Assembly: GCA_038205395.1 (NCBI GenBank)
Contig: JBBRBX010000013.1
Coordinates: 1-64,000 of the forward strand
Source: Fredericiella sp038205395
Lineage (GTDB): Bacteria > Chloroflexota > Anaerolineae > Caldilineales > Caldilineaceae
Direction: 5' to 3'
DNA length: 64,000 nt
Shown: positions 47,416-56,543 of the stretch, piece by piece
Layout of the letters: each line of letters starts with the position of its first letter
Numbering within the stretch: the first letter of the stretch is position 1
The notes under the pieces: generated by a model
Told to the model about the DNA's origin: nothing
Seen by the model: the letters and a program-made list of their open reading frames with translations, nothing else
Database searches by the model: none
Made by a program: the position numbers and the translations under genes

Positions 47416-48668
47416 TGCGCAAACTGTTTTTAATCCTGGGCGCCACGCTCATGCTGGCGGTTGCGGTCTACAGCACCCTGGCCATGAGCGGCGCGCCGGC
47501 CTGGAGCGAGACGGAGCTGGCGACGCTGCGCACACTCTCGCTCTCGGCGCTGCCGCCGCTGCCGCCCGACCCCTCCAATGCTGTGGCGGACGACCCGCGG
47601 GCGGTGGCGCTGGGCCGGCAGTTGTTCTTCGACCCCCGCTTCAGCGCCAACGGCCAGATAGCTTGCGCCCACTGCCATGTCCCCGGCCAATATTTCAGCG
47701 ACGGCAAAATGTTGGGCCAGGGCGTGGGCGTCATCAGCCGCCACACCATGTCGCTGGTCGGCTCGGCCTACAGCCCCTGGTTTACCTGGGACGGCAAAGC
47801 CGACAGCCAATGGGCGCAGGCGCTGCTCCCGCTGGAGAACCCGGCGGAGCATGGCGGCGACCGGCTGGCCTATGCCCACACGCTGGCCGCACACTATGCC
47901 GACGACTACGGCGCGCTGTTTGGGCCGCTGCCTGACCTGACCGACAGCCGCTTCCCGGCCCAGGCTTCCCCGTTGGGCAGCAGCAGCCAACGGGCGGCGT
48001 GGGCCACTTTGCCCGCAGACGACCAGACCGCGGTCACGCGCGTGGCCGTAAATATGGCGAAGGCAATTGCCGCCTACGAGCGCACAATCCTGCCGCAGCC
48101 GGCCCGCTTTGACCGCTATGTGGATACGCTGCAGGCTAGTGGCGGCAGCACCGATGCCGGTGACGAAGCGGACACCGCGCTCAGCCGCGATGAGCAGGCC
48201 GGGCTGCGCCTGTTTATCGGCAAGGCGCACTGCATCAACTGCCACAATGGGCCGCTGTTTACAAACTTCGAGTTCCACAACACGGCCGTCCCCACGCTGC
48301 CGGGCTTCCCGCTCGACCACGGGCGGCGCGATGGCGTCGCGCTGCTGCAGGCCAGCGAGTTCAACTGTCTTGGCCCCTACAGCGATGCGGCACCCGCAGA
48401 GTGCGGCGAAACGCGTTTTCTCAAGGTAGGCGGCGCCACCTTCGACGGCAGCTTCCGCACCCCGACGCTGCGCGATGTGGCGGCGACTGCGCCCTATATG
48501 CATGCCGGGCAGTTGGCGACTTTACACGATGTCGTCGAGCACTACAACCAGGGAGGCTATGCCATCGTGGGCCACAACGAGCTGCTGCCGCTCAACCTGA
48601 GCGAGCAAGAGGTGCAGCAGATTGAGGCCTTCCTGGAGACACTGACCGGTCCCGTTCCCCAACCTTAG
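47415..48668 (+). CDS. Di-heme cytochrome c peroxidase family protein (CcpA/MauG-like)
   Basis: The 417-residue exported protein has a signal anchor and two haem c sites: CAHCH (84-88) and CINCH (273-277). Between them is the family stretch SLVGSAYSPWFTWDGKADS. The C-terminal FRTPTLRDVAATAPYMHAG carries the usual distal Met region. These proteins reduce H2O2 or, as MauG types, oxidise protein side chains. Maturation needs a Ccm system not present here. It overlaps the FixH-like gene by one base, suggesting a joint redox or copper function. Confidence 0.91.
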   Translation: MRKLFLILGATLMLAVAVYSTLAMSGAPAWSETELATLRTLSLSALPPLPPDPSNAVADDPRAVALGRQLFFDPRFSANGQIACAHCHVPGQYFSDGKMLGQGVGVISRHTMSLVGSAYSPWFTWDGKADSQWAQALLPLENPAEHGGDRLAYAHTLAAHYADDYGALFGPLPDLTDSRFPAQASPLGSSSQRAAWATLPADDQTAVTRVAVNMAKAIAAYERTILPQPARFDRYVDTLQASGGSTDAGDEADTALSRDEQAGLRLFIGKAHCINCHNGPLFTNFEFHNTAVPTLPGFPLDHGRRDGVALLQASEFNCLGPYSDAAPAECGETRFLKVGGATFDGSFRTPTLRDVAATAPYMHAGQLATLHDVVEHYNQGGYAIVGHNELLPLNLSEQEVQQIEAFLETLTGPVPQP

Positions 48669-48700
48669 CCCGAACCGCAGCCTGACCTCCCAGCCAGCCA

Positions 48701-49150
48701 TCAGACCGTAGGGAACTGCACGGACTTCTCGTAAACCTCCAGCAGTTGGCAGAGCGCGCTGTAGTCAAAACTGTGTTCACCCTTGACCAGATAGCCCGCC
48801 ACCCGCCGGTCATAGGCGGCGGCCTTGTCGGCATCCTGGCGGGAGGTGGTGAAGACAAAGACGATGCTGCGCCGCCAGACCGGGTCGGCGCGCAGTTCGT
48901 CCAAAAAGTCGATGCCATCCATCTGCGGCAGGTTGAGGTCGAGCAGAATGAGAAAGGGCTGCATCTGCAGCGCCGCACCAAAATCGCCGCGCAACGCCGC
49001 CAGCGCCTCCTGCCCATCGCCAAAGCAGGTAAGCTCACAGGCAATCTCGATGCCGGCGCAGGCGCGCACGATGGTTTTGCCGTCGATTGCCCGGCCATCC
49101 ATAGCTTCGTTTTCAATCAGAATCAAATGCAGCGGTCTATCGAGTGGCAT
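48701..49150 (-). CDS. Rcp1-like single-domain response regulator
   Basis: The 149-residue receiver has phospho-Asp in ILLDLNLPQMDG and the conserved Lys in AGYLVKG. The first acidic pocket reads LILIENEAMDG, with Asn between two Glu residues where most receivers have EDD. The long form with an extended beta4-alpha4 region is typical of Rcp1-type regulators paired with phytochrome kinases. No output domain is present. It is the second gene of a tandem pair; no kinase is adjacent. Confidence 0.87.
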   Translation of the reverse strand: MPLDRPLHLILIENEAMDGRAIDGKTIVRACAGIEIACELTCFGDGQEALAALRGDFGAALQMQPFLILLDLNLPQMDGIDFLDELRADPVWRRSIVFVFTTSRQDADKAAAYDRRVAGYLVKGEHSFDYSALCQLLEVYEKSVQFPTV

Positions 49151-49180
49151 AATAAAAGCTCTACTCAGATCTTTTGGCCA

Positions 49181-49618
49181 TTAAACTCTTTTGGGCATAA
49201 GCGCCACCAGCCGGCAGTAGGAGACCAGAAGCTGCGGCAGCAGCGAATAATCATCTCCCATATGGGATTTTACGAGATAACCCGCGACTTGTCTATCATA
49301 GGCCGCCACCACATCCTCACGCCGTTCAGACTGGGAGAGCACAAACACCACGGCGCTGCGCCACTGGGGATCGCTGCGCAGATAGTCGAGAAATTCCAAC
49401 CCGTTCAAACGGGGCATATTGAGGTCGAGCAGAAAGATGAGCGGGCAGGCGGCCAGCCGCTCCCGCTGCGCGCCGCGCAGGGCCTGCTGTGCGTCCCACC
49501 CATCCCGAAAAATCGTGATGGGTGCGTCGATGCCGCTGCGCTGCAGCACGCGCACAACAAATTCGGCATCCACCTCGTCATCTTCGACCAGGATGAGATG
49601 CACGCGGGAAAGACTCAT
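49181..49618 (-). CDS. Rcp1-like single-domain response regulator
   Basis: The 145-residue receiver is paralogous to the following gene. Here the acidic pocket is normal (LILVEDDEVDAEF), the phospho-Asp is in FLLDLNMPRLNG and the Lys in AGYLVKS. Both share the AAYDRQVAGYLVK segment, so they arose by tandem duplication and then diverged. It probably relays phosphate from a bacteriophytochrome- or hybrid-type kinase encoded elsewhere. Its gene is 30 bases upstream of the second regulator. Confidence 0.88.
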   Translation of the reverse strand: MSLSRVHLILVEDDEVDAEFVVRVLQRSGIDAPITIFRDGWDAQQALRGAQRERLAACPLIFLLDLNMPRLNGLEFLDYLRSDPQWRSAVVFVLSQSERREDVVAAYDRQVAGYLVKSHMGDDYSLLPQLLVSYCRLVALMPKRV

Positions 49619-49902
49619 GAGTTATCCACTATTCTACGTAAACATCCGTTCCTCTATCTTTACCCGCCCCGCCGGAGCAAATACTGTTCCCGATTGGGCT
49701 GCTCAGTATAGGGTTGAAGAAGCATATTGCGCAATAGGACGTGATACAGAGGAGAGATACTGGTTTGGGCGCTGCCGCCTGGCGCGCTGTACGGTGTATA
49801 CTGTTTGTGCAAGTTCAGGGATATAATAGATGGGCACACCGGCTGGGTTTGCCCGCCACGCCAAGGCCCGATCGGAAACATTGTGCTGCGAGACCTATCT
49901 GC

Positions 49903-51711
49903 ATGAATGAACTTTCTCACCGCCAGGAGACAGACCTGCCGCGGTTGCCCCTGCGTTTCTTCCATCGCCACGCCACCGCCATCTACTGGCTCTGCTTTGC
50001 AGTGCTGAATCTGCTGCTGTTTCTGCCCCTCGCCCTGCTCGACCAGGATGAAATCGTGCTGCTGCCGCCCGCCTCTCTTTTCGGCGACGGACTTTGGCCG
50101 GCGCTCAACCAACTCTTCATCTGGCGCAGCAGCATTGACCCGCTGCGGCTGTCGGTGGAGCTGGCGCTGGTTGCGGGCTTGTGGGTCAACCTGCGCCGGC
50201 TGCGCACGCGGCCCGTGCGCTGGACACTCGCCCTCCTCTATCTGCTGCTGCTGGCCTACTATGTGTATGAGGCCATTATGATCTCCATCTATCGCGCCGA
50301 CCCCGTTTTTTACAGCCACTATTTTCTGGCGCGCGATGGGCTGCCGTTTCTGGTCGAACATGCCGGCGCCGCCCCCTGGCTCTACGCCGCGGCCGGGGCC
50401 GGGCTGCTGCTGGCTGCCGCCGCCCTGGCCGCCTGCGTCCAGACCATGCTGGCGGCGGGCGCACGGCTGGGACGCGGCAGCCGTCTCCTGGCGGGCGCGC
50501 TGGCAGCCTTCTCGCTGCTGGCGGCGCTCACCTATCAGATCTATACTGCCCAGCCCGAAATGGTCATCAGCAGCGCCGCCTGGAAGCTGGAAAAAAATGT
50601 GGCCGACTCCTGGCAGCTGTATGACGCCATCGCCGGCTACGACGAGCGCGCCGTGCGCAGCGCCTATGACTACCGCGGCTATACCCTGGCCCACAAACCG
50701 GACATTTATCTAATCTTTGTCGAATCCTACGGCAGCGTCCTGTATAAACGCCCCGATTTCCGCAGCGCATACACCGCCTTACTGACGCAGCTGCAAGATC
50801 AACTGCAGGATCAAGGCTGGCAGAGCACCAGCGCGCTCAGCCGTTCACCCACCTGGGGCGGCGGCTCTTGGCTGGCCTACACCAGTTTTCTGTTCGGGCT
50901 GCGCATCGACAGCCAGCCGCAGTACCTGGCGCTGCGCAACCGCTACCAGGTGACGGACTATCCGGACTTGGGCAGTACGCTGCGGGCGCAGGGCTATCGC
51001 TATGGCTGGGTTTCCTCGCTGGAAGAAGATCTCAGCGAGCGCGCCTGGGCGCGCTATGCCAACTTTCTCGGCCCCGATCCCTGGCTGCGCCACCGTGATC
51101 TCGACTATCACGGCCCGCAGTATGGCTGGGGGCCGGCGCCGCCTGACCAGTATATGCTCAACTATGCCGATGCGCTGCTGCAGCGAGAGAGCGACCAGCC
51201 GCTGCTCTTTGTGAGCATCACGCAGAATTCGCACTACCCGTGGGATCTGCCGCCGGCGCTGCTGGACGACTGGCGCGCGTTCAACACGATGCCGGCGCAG
51301 GTCACCACCAGCGGCGACGAGGTGGAGCAGAGCGACAGGCGGCGGCGCTACCTGGCGGCGATCGACTATGAGCTGCGCATGCTGGTAGACTTTGTGCTGC
51401 ACAAGGATGACGACAGCATCTTTATCTTTGTCGGCGACCACCAGCCGCCGCAGGTGTCGCGGCGTGCCGACGGTTGGGCTACGCCAATCCACATTGTAGC
51501 CAAGGATACAGCACTGTTGGCCGCCTTTGGCGACTATGGCTTTGCACCGGGCTTGCAAGTCGATCTGCGCCGCCCGGAACTGCACCATGAAGGAATGTAC
51601 TCCCTGCTGATGCGTGTGCTGCTGGAGCAGTATGGGGACGGGCAACTGGCGGCCCCAGCCTATCGCCCGGACGGCGCCACCAATACGGAGCAGCCAACGG
51701 CAAGCAATTAA
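49903..51711 (+). CDS. LTA-synthase-like membrane sulfatase-fold protein
   Basis: The 602-residue protein has about five N-terminal membrane helices (residues 25-215), then an extracellular alkaline-phosphatase/sulfatase-fold domain. The order is YLIFVESYGSVLY (first metal/nucleophile strand), SPTWGGGSWLAYTSFLFG, FVSITQNSHYPW and IFVGDHQPPQ. That matches the LtaS/OpgB group, which transfer phosphoglycerol or phosphoethanolamine onto envelope glycans. The usual nucleophile Thr is not obvious, so the reaction is left open. ATG 49903 is chosen at the start of the membrane region. The 284 bases upstream show no gene. Confidence 0.8.
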   Translation: MNELSHRQETDLPRLPLRFFHRHATAIYWLCFAVLNLLLFLPLALLDQDEIVLLPPASLFGDGLWPALNQLFIWRSSIDPLRLSVELALVAGLWVNLRRLRTRPVRWTLALLYLLLLAYYVYEAIMISIYRADPVFYSHYFLARDGLPFLVEHAGAAPWLYAAAGAGLLLAAAALAACVQTMLAAGARLGRGSRLLAGALAAFSLLAALTYQIYTAQPEMVISSAAWKLEKNVADSWQLYDAIAGYDERAVRSAYDYRGYTLAHKPDIYLIFVESYGSVLYKRPDFRSAYTALLTQLQDQLQDQGWQSTSALSRSPTWGGGSWLAYTSFLFGLRIDSQPQYLALRNRYQVTDYPDLGSTLRAQGYRYGWVSSLEEDLSERAWARYANFLGPDPWLRHRDLDYHGPQYGWGPAPPDQYMLNYADALLQRESDQPLLFVSITQNSHYPWDLPPALLDDWRAFNTMPAQVTTSGDEVEQSDRRRRYLAAIDYELRMLVDFVLHKDDDSIFIFVGDHQPPQVSRRADGWATPIHIVAKDTALLAAFGDYGFAPGLQVDLRRPELHHEGMYSLLMRVLLEQYGDGQLAAPAYRPDGATNTEQPTASN

Positions 51712-51774
51712 CCTGCAAGCAACCCACCTGCAAACAACCCACAACGAGTTACTTGAGAAGGAGAGGAGTCAAGC

Positions 51775-52593
51775 ATGAAACAGCAAATGAAACAGCGGAT
51801 GGGTATTTTGGCCCTGAGTGTCGTGGCCGTGATGGCGCTGGCCGCCTGCGGCGGCGCACAGGAGGCACAAACATCTGCACCCGCCGCAGAAGTTGCAGCA
51901 GAAACCACAACGGAAGCTACAACAGAAGTTGCGGCAGAAAATACAGTAGAAGTTACTGCTGAAACAACCACGGAAACTGCGGCCGCCGGCGCAGAAAATC
52001 CTGCACCGGCGGCAGATGGGGCCGTCAGTGGACAGCGCACCTTTGTGATTGTCCCCGCCCAAACCACCGCTTCGTATCTCGTGGATGAGGAGTTTCTGGG
52101 CGGCGCGCTCGACAAGCTGGGCATTGCCGCCGGGGCCAACGATGTGGTGGGCAGCACGCAGCAGATCGAAGGCCAACTGCAGTTGAATCTTGACGACCTG
52201 AGCGCGGCGCTGGGCGACAACCGCTTTGCCGTGCAGATGGATACGCTGACGACCGACCAGGATCGCCGCGACAACTGGATTCGGGAGGATGGGCCGCGCT
52301 TCAACCAGTACCCGCAGGCCACCTTTGTCGCCACTGCCATTGAAGGCGCACCAGCCACCTACACGGCAGGCCAGGAGGTCAATTTTCAGTTGATCGGAGA
52401 CTTGACGGTGCGCGATGTGACCAAGCCGGTCACTTTTGATGTCACCGCCAGCCTGGCAGGCGACACCCTCACCGGCGTGGCCACCACCCAACTCAAAATG
52501 AGCGATTTCGGCATCGAACCGCCCAACTTCGCCAACACGCTGACGGTGGCGGACGATTTCGGCATCAAAGTGGATTTTGTGGCGCAGGGGTAA
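51775..52593 (+). CDS. YceI-like lipoprotein
   Basis: The 272-residue protein has a signal peptide with lipobox (ALAACGG, Cys25), then a Thr/Glu/Ala-rich spacer (about 28-85), then a YceI lipocalin-like domain (TFVIVPAQTTASYLVDEEF, WIREDGPRFNQYPQATFVAT, GDLTVRDVTKPVTFDV). YceI proteins bind polyisoprenoids or quinone-like lipids. ATG 51775 follows GAAGGAGAGGAG. Its end overlaps by 29 bases the end of the convergent gene 52565-53743. Confidence 0.9.
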   Translation: MKQQMKQRMGILALSVVAVMALAACGGAQEAQTSAPAAEVAAETTTEATTEVAAENTVEVTAETTTETAAAGAENPAPAADGAVSGQRTFVIVPAQTTASYLVDEEFLGGALDKLGIAAGANDVVGSTQQIEGQLQLNLDDLSAALGDNRFAVQMDTLTTDQDRRDNWIREDGPRFNQYPQATFVATAIEGAPATYTAGQEVNFQLIGDLTVRDVTKPVTFDVTASLAGDTLTGVATTQLKMSDFGIEPPNFANTLTVADDFGIKVDFVAQG

Positions 52594-53743
52594 CTGCTGC
52601 CTGTACGCCTGGGGCGCTTCCCTCCGCCCCAGGCGCATCTTCCCCCGCCAGCGGCTGCCCGTGGCTGACCAGCTCTGAGCCGCCCTGCCCCGCAGGCCGC
52701 CCCAGATACCAGCCCGTCAGCGCCAACCCCGCCAGTCCCAGCCCGACATCGCGCGCCCGGATCAGCAGACTCAGTCCAATGCCATAGGTCGCCGGCAGCC
52801 CCAGGCTGACCAGCGCCAACGCCATCCCGGCCTCCAGCGCGCCCACCGCCGCCGGCAGCGGCAGCAGAAAGGCCGCACGCGCGGCGAGCATAGCCACCAT
52901 GGCCGCAGGCAGGGACAGCTCAAAGCCCAATAGGTAAGTCATCAGCCAGAACTCGCCGATCATTGCCGCCCAACTGAGCAGCGAAGCCAGCACAACCGTC
53001 GCCATCAGCCAGGGCCGTTGGCGCAGCAGACGGCTGCCCAACCGTTCGCTTTCCTGCAGCGTGGCGACAAAGCGGGCGGCGGCGCTCTCCGGCTCACTTC
53101 TCTCCGCCGCGGCCGGCCCCGGAAAAAGCCGCCGCCGCAGCCGCAAAAAAGCCGCCAGCGCACCGGACAAGGGCCGGCGTCCGGCAGCCAGCGCCAGCAG
53201 AATCAGCGCCGGCAGCAGAAACAGCAGCCCAAAGCCGAGCGCCGCCCCCATCTGCATCTGGCCTGTCTGCCCGCCCTGTTCGACCTTACCCGCCTGCCAC
53301 TGCAGCACAAAGAGCGCGCCCACCACGACAAAGGTGAAGTTGAACAGCATGTCCAGCAGTTTGTCCAGCACGACGGCCGCCAGCGACACGGGCGCGGGCA
53401 CGCCATCGCGCCGGCTGACCAGATAGACCTGCAGCGGTTCGCCGCCAAAATGCGGCCCCGGCGTAAAGTAGGAGACGGCAAAGGTGGCCAGCCGATAGCC
53501 CATCAGCTTGTGGTACGGCAGTGCATAGCCTTGCGCGTACAGCAGCAGCCACCAGCGCGCGCTGAAGAAGGCCAGCACGACGGCGTTGGCCGCCAGCAGC
53601 AGGGCGATGTCGGCGGGCTGCAGCCGGCGCAGGACGGCCCACACGTCGCCGAGGGGAACCGTGCGCAGCGTCAGCCACAGCAGAGCCAGCGCCAGCAGCG
53701 GCAGCAGCGCCTGCCGCAGGTATTTGTGCCGCAGCGCCCTCAT
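52565..53743 (-). CDS. LPG-synthase transmembrane-domain protein (UPF0104 type)
   Basis: This 392-residue protein has about eight membrane helices and the family's FTPGPHFGGEPLQVYLVSRRDG motif near residue 90-115. It is the flippase/transmembrane part seen in MprF without the lysyl-transferase domain. It may flip a lipid or dolichol-like carrier. The start overlaps the stop of the CDP-alcohol phosphatidyltransferase gene by four bases (ATGA), so the two are coupled, pointing to one lipid pathway. Confidence 0.86.
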   Translation of the reverse strand: MRALRHKYLRQALLPLLALALLWLTLRTVPLGDVWAVLRRLQPADIALLLAANAVVLAFFSARWWLLLYAQGYALPYHKLMGYRLATFAVSYFTPGPHFGGEPLQVYLVSRRDGVPAPVSLAAVVLDKLLDMLFNFTFVVVGALFVLQWQAGKVEQGGQTGQMQMGAALGFGLLFLLPALILLALAAGRRPLSGALAAFLRLRRRLFPGPAAAERSEPESAAARFVATLQESERLGSRLLRQRPWLMATVVLASLLSWAAMIGEFWLMTYLLGFELSLPAAMVAMLAARAAFLLPLPAAVGALEAGMALALVSLGLPATYGIGLSLLIRARDVGLGLAGLALTGWYLGRPAGQGGSELVSHGQPLAGEDAPGAEGSAPGVQAAVTPAPQNPL

Positions 53744-54942
53744 GCGCCCGCCGCGCCCAGCTTAGCGCGCAGCCATTTTTCTTCCGGGCGCCAGAGCGCC
53801 AGCTTACCGCTGCCCAGGTGCAGCACCACCACGGCGCACACAAACAGCAGCGCATAGCCCTCCCCCGGCAGCCCGCCGCCATCTTGTGCTGTGGCCATGC
53901 CCAACGCCGCCAGGATGGCCAGCAGCAGCGCGCCGGCGCGCCCTACCACGCCCAGCAGCACCGACAGCACGGCGAGCAGCCCCAACAAAATCAAGCCGCC
54001 CCACCAAAAGGTGACGCCTTCCATGCCGGAGGCGCCCACCTGCCAGAGGATGGGAAATGCCAGCCCGGCGGCACAGAGCCGGGCGACCAGGGGCAGCCAG
54101 CCTTCGATCAGCAGCTTGCCCGTCCGCCGCAGCCGCTGATAGGTGGCCGAAGTCGCGTCGATGGCCCCGCTGACGGCCAGCCAGTCGCGGCCAAAGCTGA
54201 AAATCAGCGGCAGCGCCATGAGATAGGCGGCTAACAGCGTCACCGACGGCGGCCACAGCGGCCACAGCGCCACCGTCACAAAACCGGTCTGGAAGCCGGC
54301 GATCACGCGCCGCTGGTCGCTGGGCGGCAGCTCATAGATCGGCAGCCCCCGGCGACGGCGCAGCCACAGCCCCAGCACAAACAGGCCGCGGAAAAGCCCC
54401 ATCAGCAGATACCACGGCGGCAGCTTGCCATACTGAATCCCCAGCAGGATAGCGATGAAAAAGCCCAGGCTGTCATACTCGATGTCGAGAATCTCGCCCA
54501 GCTTGGTTTCGCGGCGGGTGATGCGCGCCACGTAGCCGTCGGCAAAGTCCATCAGCCGCTCCAGCGTGTAGAGCAGCGCGGGCATCCACAGCAGCAGCCC
54601 AGCCGGCGCCGGTGCGAAGAGAAAGCCCGCCAGCAGGCAGATCAACAGCCCGCGCAGCAGGGTGAGCGCGTTGGCGTAGCCGAGCGAGCCGAGCAGCGGC
54701 GCGCTTTCTCCGTGCGCCAGGCTGCCGCCCTGCCGCCGGTTGTAGGGCAAGGCATGCCAGAGAATGGCCAGTTGGGCGATCATGGCGGCGGCGGCGGGCA
54801 GCAGCCACTGCCATGCGATTTGCTGCAGGCTGCTGCGTTCCAGCAGCAGATAGCCCAACAGCAGCGCCGCCAAGTAGCAGCCGGTCACCAACAGCCACTG
54901 CCGGCGCAGCGGAGAGAGCGAGTGTTTCGGGTCGCCGATCAT
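53740..54942 (-). CDS. CDP-alcohol phosphatidyltransferase
   Basis: The 400-residue membrane enzyme carries the complete motif DGxxARx8GxxxDxxxD as DGYVAR...GEILDIEYD (about residue 150), which binds metal and CDP-diacylglycerol. The C-terminal half adds several membrane helices beyond the usual catalytic core, so it is longer than PgsA or PssA. The acceptor alcohol is unknown. ATG 54942 has AAGG upstream; longer in-frame starts run into unrelated sequence. Coupled to the flippase-like gene downstream. Confidence 0.87.
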   Translation of the reverse strand: MIGDPKHSLSPLRRQWLLVTGCYLAALLLGYLLLERSSLQQIAWQWLLPAAAAMIAQLAILWHALPYNRRQGGSLAHGESAPLLGSLGYANALTLLRGLLICLLAGFLFAPAPAGLLLWMPALLYTLERLMDFADGYVARITRRETKLGEILDIEYDSLGFFIAILLGIQYGKLPPWYLLMGLFRGLFVLGLWLRRRRGLPIYELPPSDQRRVIAGFQTGFVTVALWPLWPPSVTLLAAYLMALPLIFSFGRDWLAVSGAIDATSATYQRLRRTGKLLIEGWLPLVARLCAAGLAFPILWQVGASGMEGVTFWWGGLILLGLLAVLSVLLGVVGRAGALLLAILAALGMATAQDGGGLPGEGYALLFVCAVVVLHLGSGKLALWRPEEKWLRAKLGAAGA

Positions 54943-55097
54943 TGTCTTTGCCTTGCGCCTTTGCCCCTTTGTCCCGTCCTGCTGGAGAGGGAGAGAGCCG
55001 TTCCCAGCTTCTGGAGTCGCTACCCGCGCCTCCAGGCTATCCTTGTAGTCTACAGCGGCTACTATAGCGCGGCAAAAGAGAAAATTGCTGTGATAGA

Positions 55098-55253
55098 ATG
55101 CCCCATATGGAGACAACTACTGTGATTGAGGAATACTTTAATTTTCTGCGCGGGGCTAGCCCGGAGGAATTGGCTTTGCGCGCCAAGCCGGCATCCGCAT
55201 CTATAGTGGACCCAGGAATTTGGACAGTGGAAACGGCTGAAATAAAGTCCTGA
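55098..55253 (+). pseudogene. Short antitoxin-like (DUF433?) gene remnant
   Basis: From ATG 55098 the frame reads MPHMETTTVIEEYFNFLRGASPEELALRA..., joining two motifs (EEYFxFL and GASPEELALR) that are normally about 25 residues apart in DUF433 antitoxins. It then runs into IS-like sequence beginning near 55205. It looks like an internally deleted remnant interrupted by an insertion element. Family assignment is tentative. Confidence 0.35.
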
Positions 55254-55259
55254 GCTACC

Positions 55260-55421
55260 ATGCGCAAACAGTACAGTGCTACCTATAAAGCCGAAATCGT
55301 GCAAGGACTGCTAAAAGAAGAGAAGACGGTGAGCCAACTGGCGTCGGAAACGGGCATCCACCCAACACAACTCAAAGAGTGGAAGAGAATTGCGTTGACG
55401 CGCCTGCCGGAATTACCATAG
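55260..55421 (+). pseudogene. IS3-family OrfA, truncated
   Basis: The 53-residue reading MRKQYSATYKAEIVQGLLKEEKTVSQLASETGIHPTQ... is the helix-turn-helix start of IS3-type OrfA. It ends early at TAG and no OrfB with the DDE residues follows. The upstream TGGACCCAGGAATTTGG at 55206-55222 may be the element's terminal repeat. Remnant only. Confidence 0.7.
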
Positions 55422-55502
55422 GCTTTCAACATCAACTTTGCAACTGATGACTTCTTGCGCTCTCTTCTCATCCCTGATTTCACCCCTTTACCTACATAAG
55501 CG

Positions 55503-55650
55503 GGCGCGTTGACCAACACCTTTCAGCGCAAACATCGTCCCGAGCGTCACTAGCTCACTCGGGTTTAGTTTCCCTTGAACATGCTTGTGCAGGCGGCCTA
55601 ATCGTTCATCTACGCGACAGAATAACTCCGTGATAAAATGGATGGCGGTA
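55503..55650 (-). pseudogene. DDE transposase N-terminal fragment
   Basis: The minus strand reads AIHFITELFCRVDERLG, KLNPSELVTLGTMFALKGVG and QRA, the standard N-terminus of a common family of IS transposases that continue FYRWL.... Here it is cut after QRA and stops. No start codon is preserved. The rest of 55422-55745 holds nothing else recognisable. Confidence 0.6.
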
Positions 55651-55745
55651 GTTAATAAGACAAGGATCAGATTTTTACAGTGTGGATTCCCGCAGACTGA
55701 ATTCATAAATAGACAGATAAGCAACACACAAACCAAGGAGAGATT

Positions 55746-56180
55746 ATGGACATCAGTGATTTTGTTTCTAAAGAGGAAGTTCGGCGTGCGTGTCAGGAAC
55801 TTGGAATACAAGACTGGACTAAATTAACCGAGACAAAGGTAGAGCTGGAAGAAGCAAGAATTATCCAACAAGCTGTTGGATCCGAAGCGGTAGAGATATC
55901 AGTTGAGGGGTTTCAACAAGGATTGGAAGTGGAGCTGGAACACGGGCTGCAATTCCCGGATGCGAACGTCACAAACAATCATCCGATTCTAACGGGCAAG
56001 ATTGTACTGGCACATCTAAAAGAAATGCTGGACTATTACCTGAGGCTCAAAGTGGCTGAACTTGAAGGAGATATGCTCAAGGCATCGAAACGAGGGGATG
56101 CAGAAAAACTGTCCAGAATATACAAGAATCTGATTGCAGCCCGCATTGAGTTAAGCGAATGGGAGAAATCAGAAGATTGA
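55746..56180 (+). CDS. DUF5661-like protein
   Basis: The 144-residue protein has the core FQQGLEVELEHGLQFPDANVTNNHPILTGKIVLAHLKEMLDYYLRL that characterises DUF5661. It is preceded by a short helical segment and followed by a helical tail. AAGGAG stands 7 bases before the ATG. Function of the family is unknown; members occur in phage and mobile contexts. It is the only intact gene in a stretch of mobile-element debris, AT-rich compared with the rest of the window. Confidence 0.8.
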   Translation: MDISDFVSKEEVRRACQELGIQDWTKLTETKVELEEARIIQQAVGSEAVEISVEGFQQGLEVELEHGLQFPDANVTNNHPILTGKIVLAHLKEMLDYYLRLKVAELEGDMLKASKRGDAEKLSRIYKNLIAARIELSEWEKSED

Positions 56181-56255
56181 CGATGGCATTCGTTATTATG
56201 TGTTCGGATTCGTTTTATTGCCACAAAGTAGCTCGGCGCTAATGCCAGCCAAGCA

Positions 56256-56335
56256 TGGTCGGGAGGAGAGTCACCCCTCCCCCGCCAGTCCAGAACCGTG
56301 CGTGAGACTTTTACCTCACACGGCTCCTCAGATGA
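56256..56335 (-). mobile_element. Group II intron 3' end remnant (domains V and VI)
   Basis: On the minus strand the 34 bases 56326-56293 fold exactly as domain V: GAGCCGTG pairs with CACGGTTC, there is a two-base CG bulge, then a six-pair upper stem closed by an AAAA loop. A G-rich domain VI-like hairpin with GTGACTC follows (56290-56256). No intron-encoded RT or other domains remain, so it is a fossil of the intron's 3' end. Confidence 0.75.
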
Positions 56336-56543
56336 GAGGCTATTGTCATGAGCATCGTTCAGCGATGGACTTCGTCGTGGCAGTGGGCATGGAGTAGTGC
56401 CAGGGCTCTTTATACGTTTCAAGGATCTGGCTTAGATGTAGTCAATTCAACCATTCGCTACCAGAGATAGAAATGGCGGAATATACGCCTAAAAATAAGA
56501 GATCCTTGGAATCCATATTGAGCCCAGTTATTTACCCACATGA

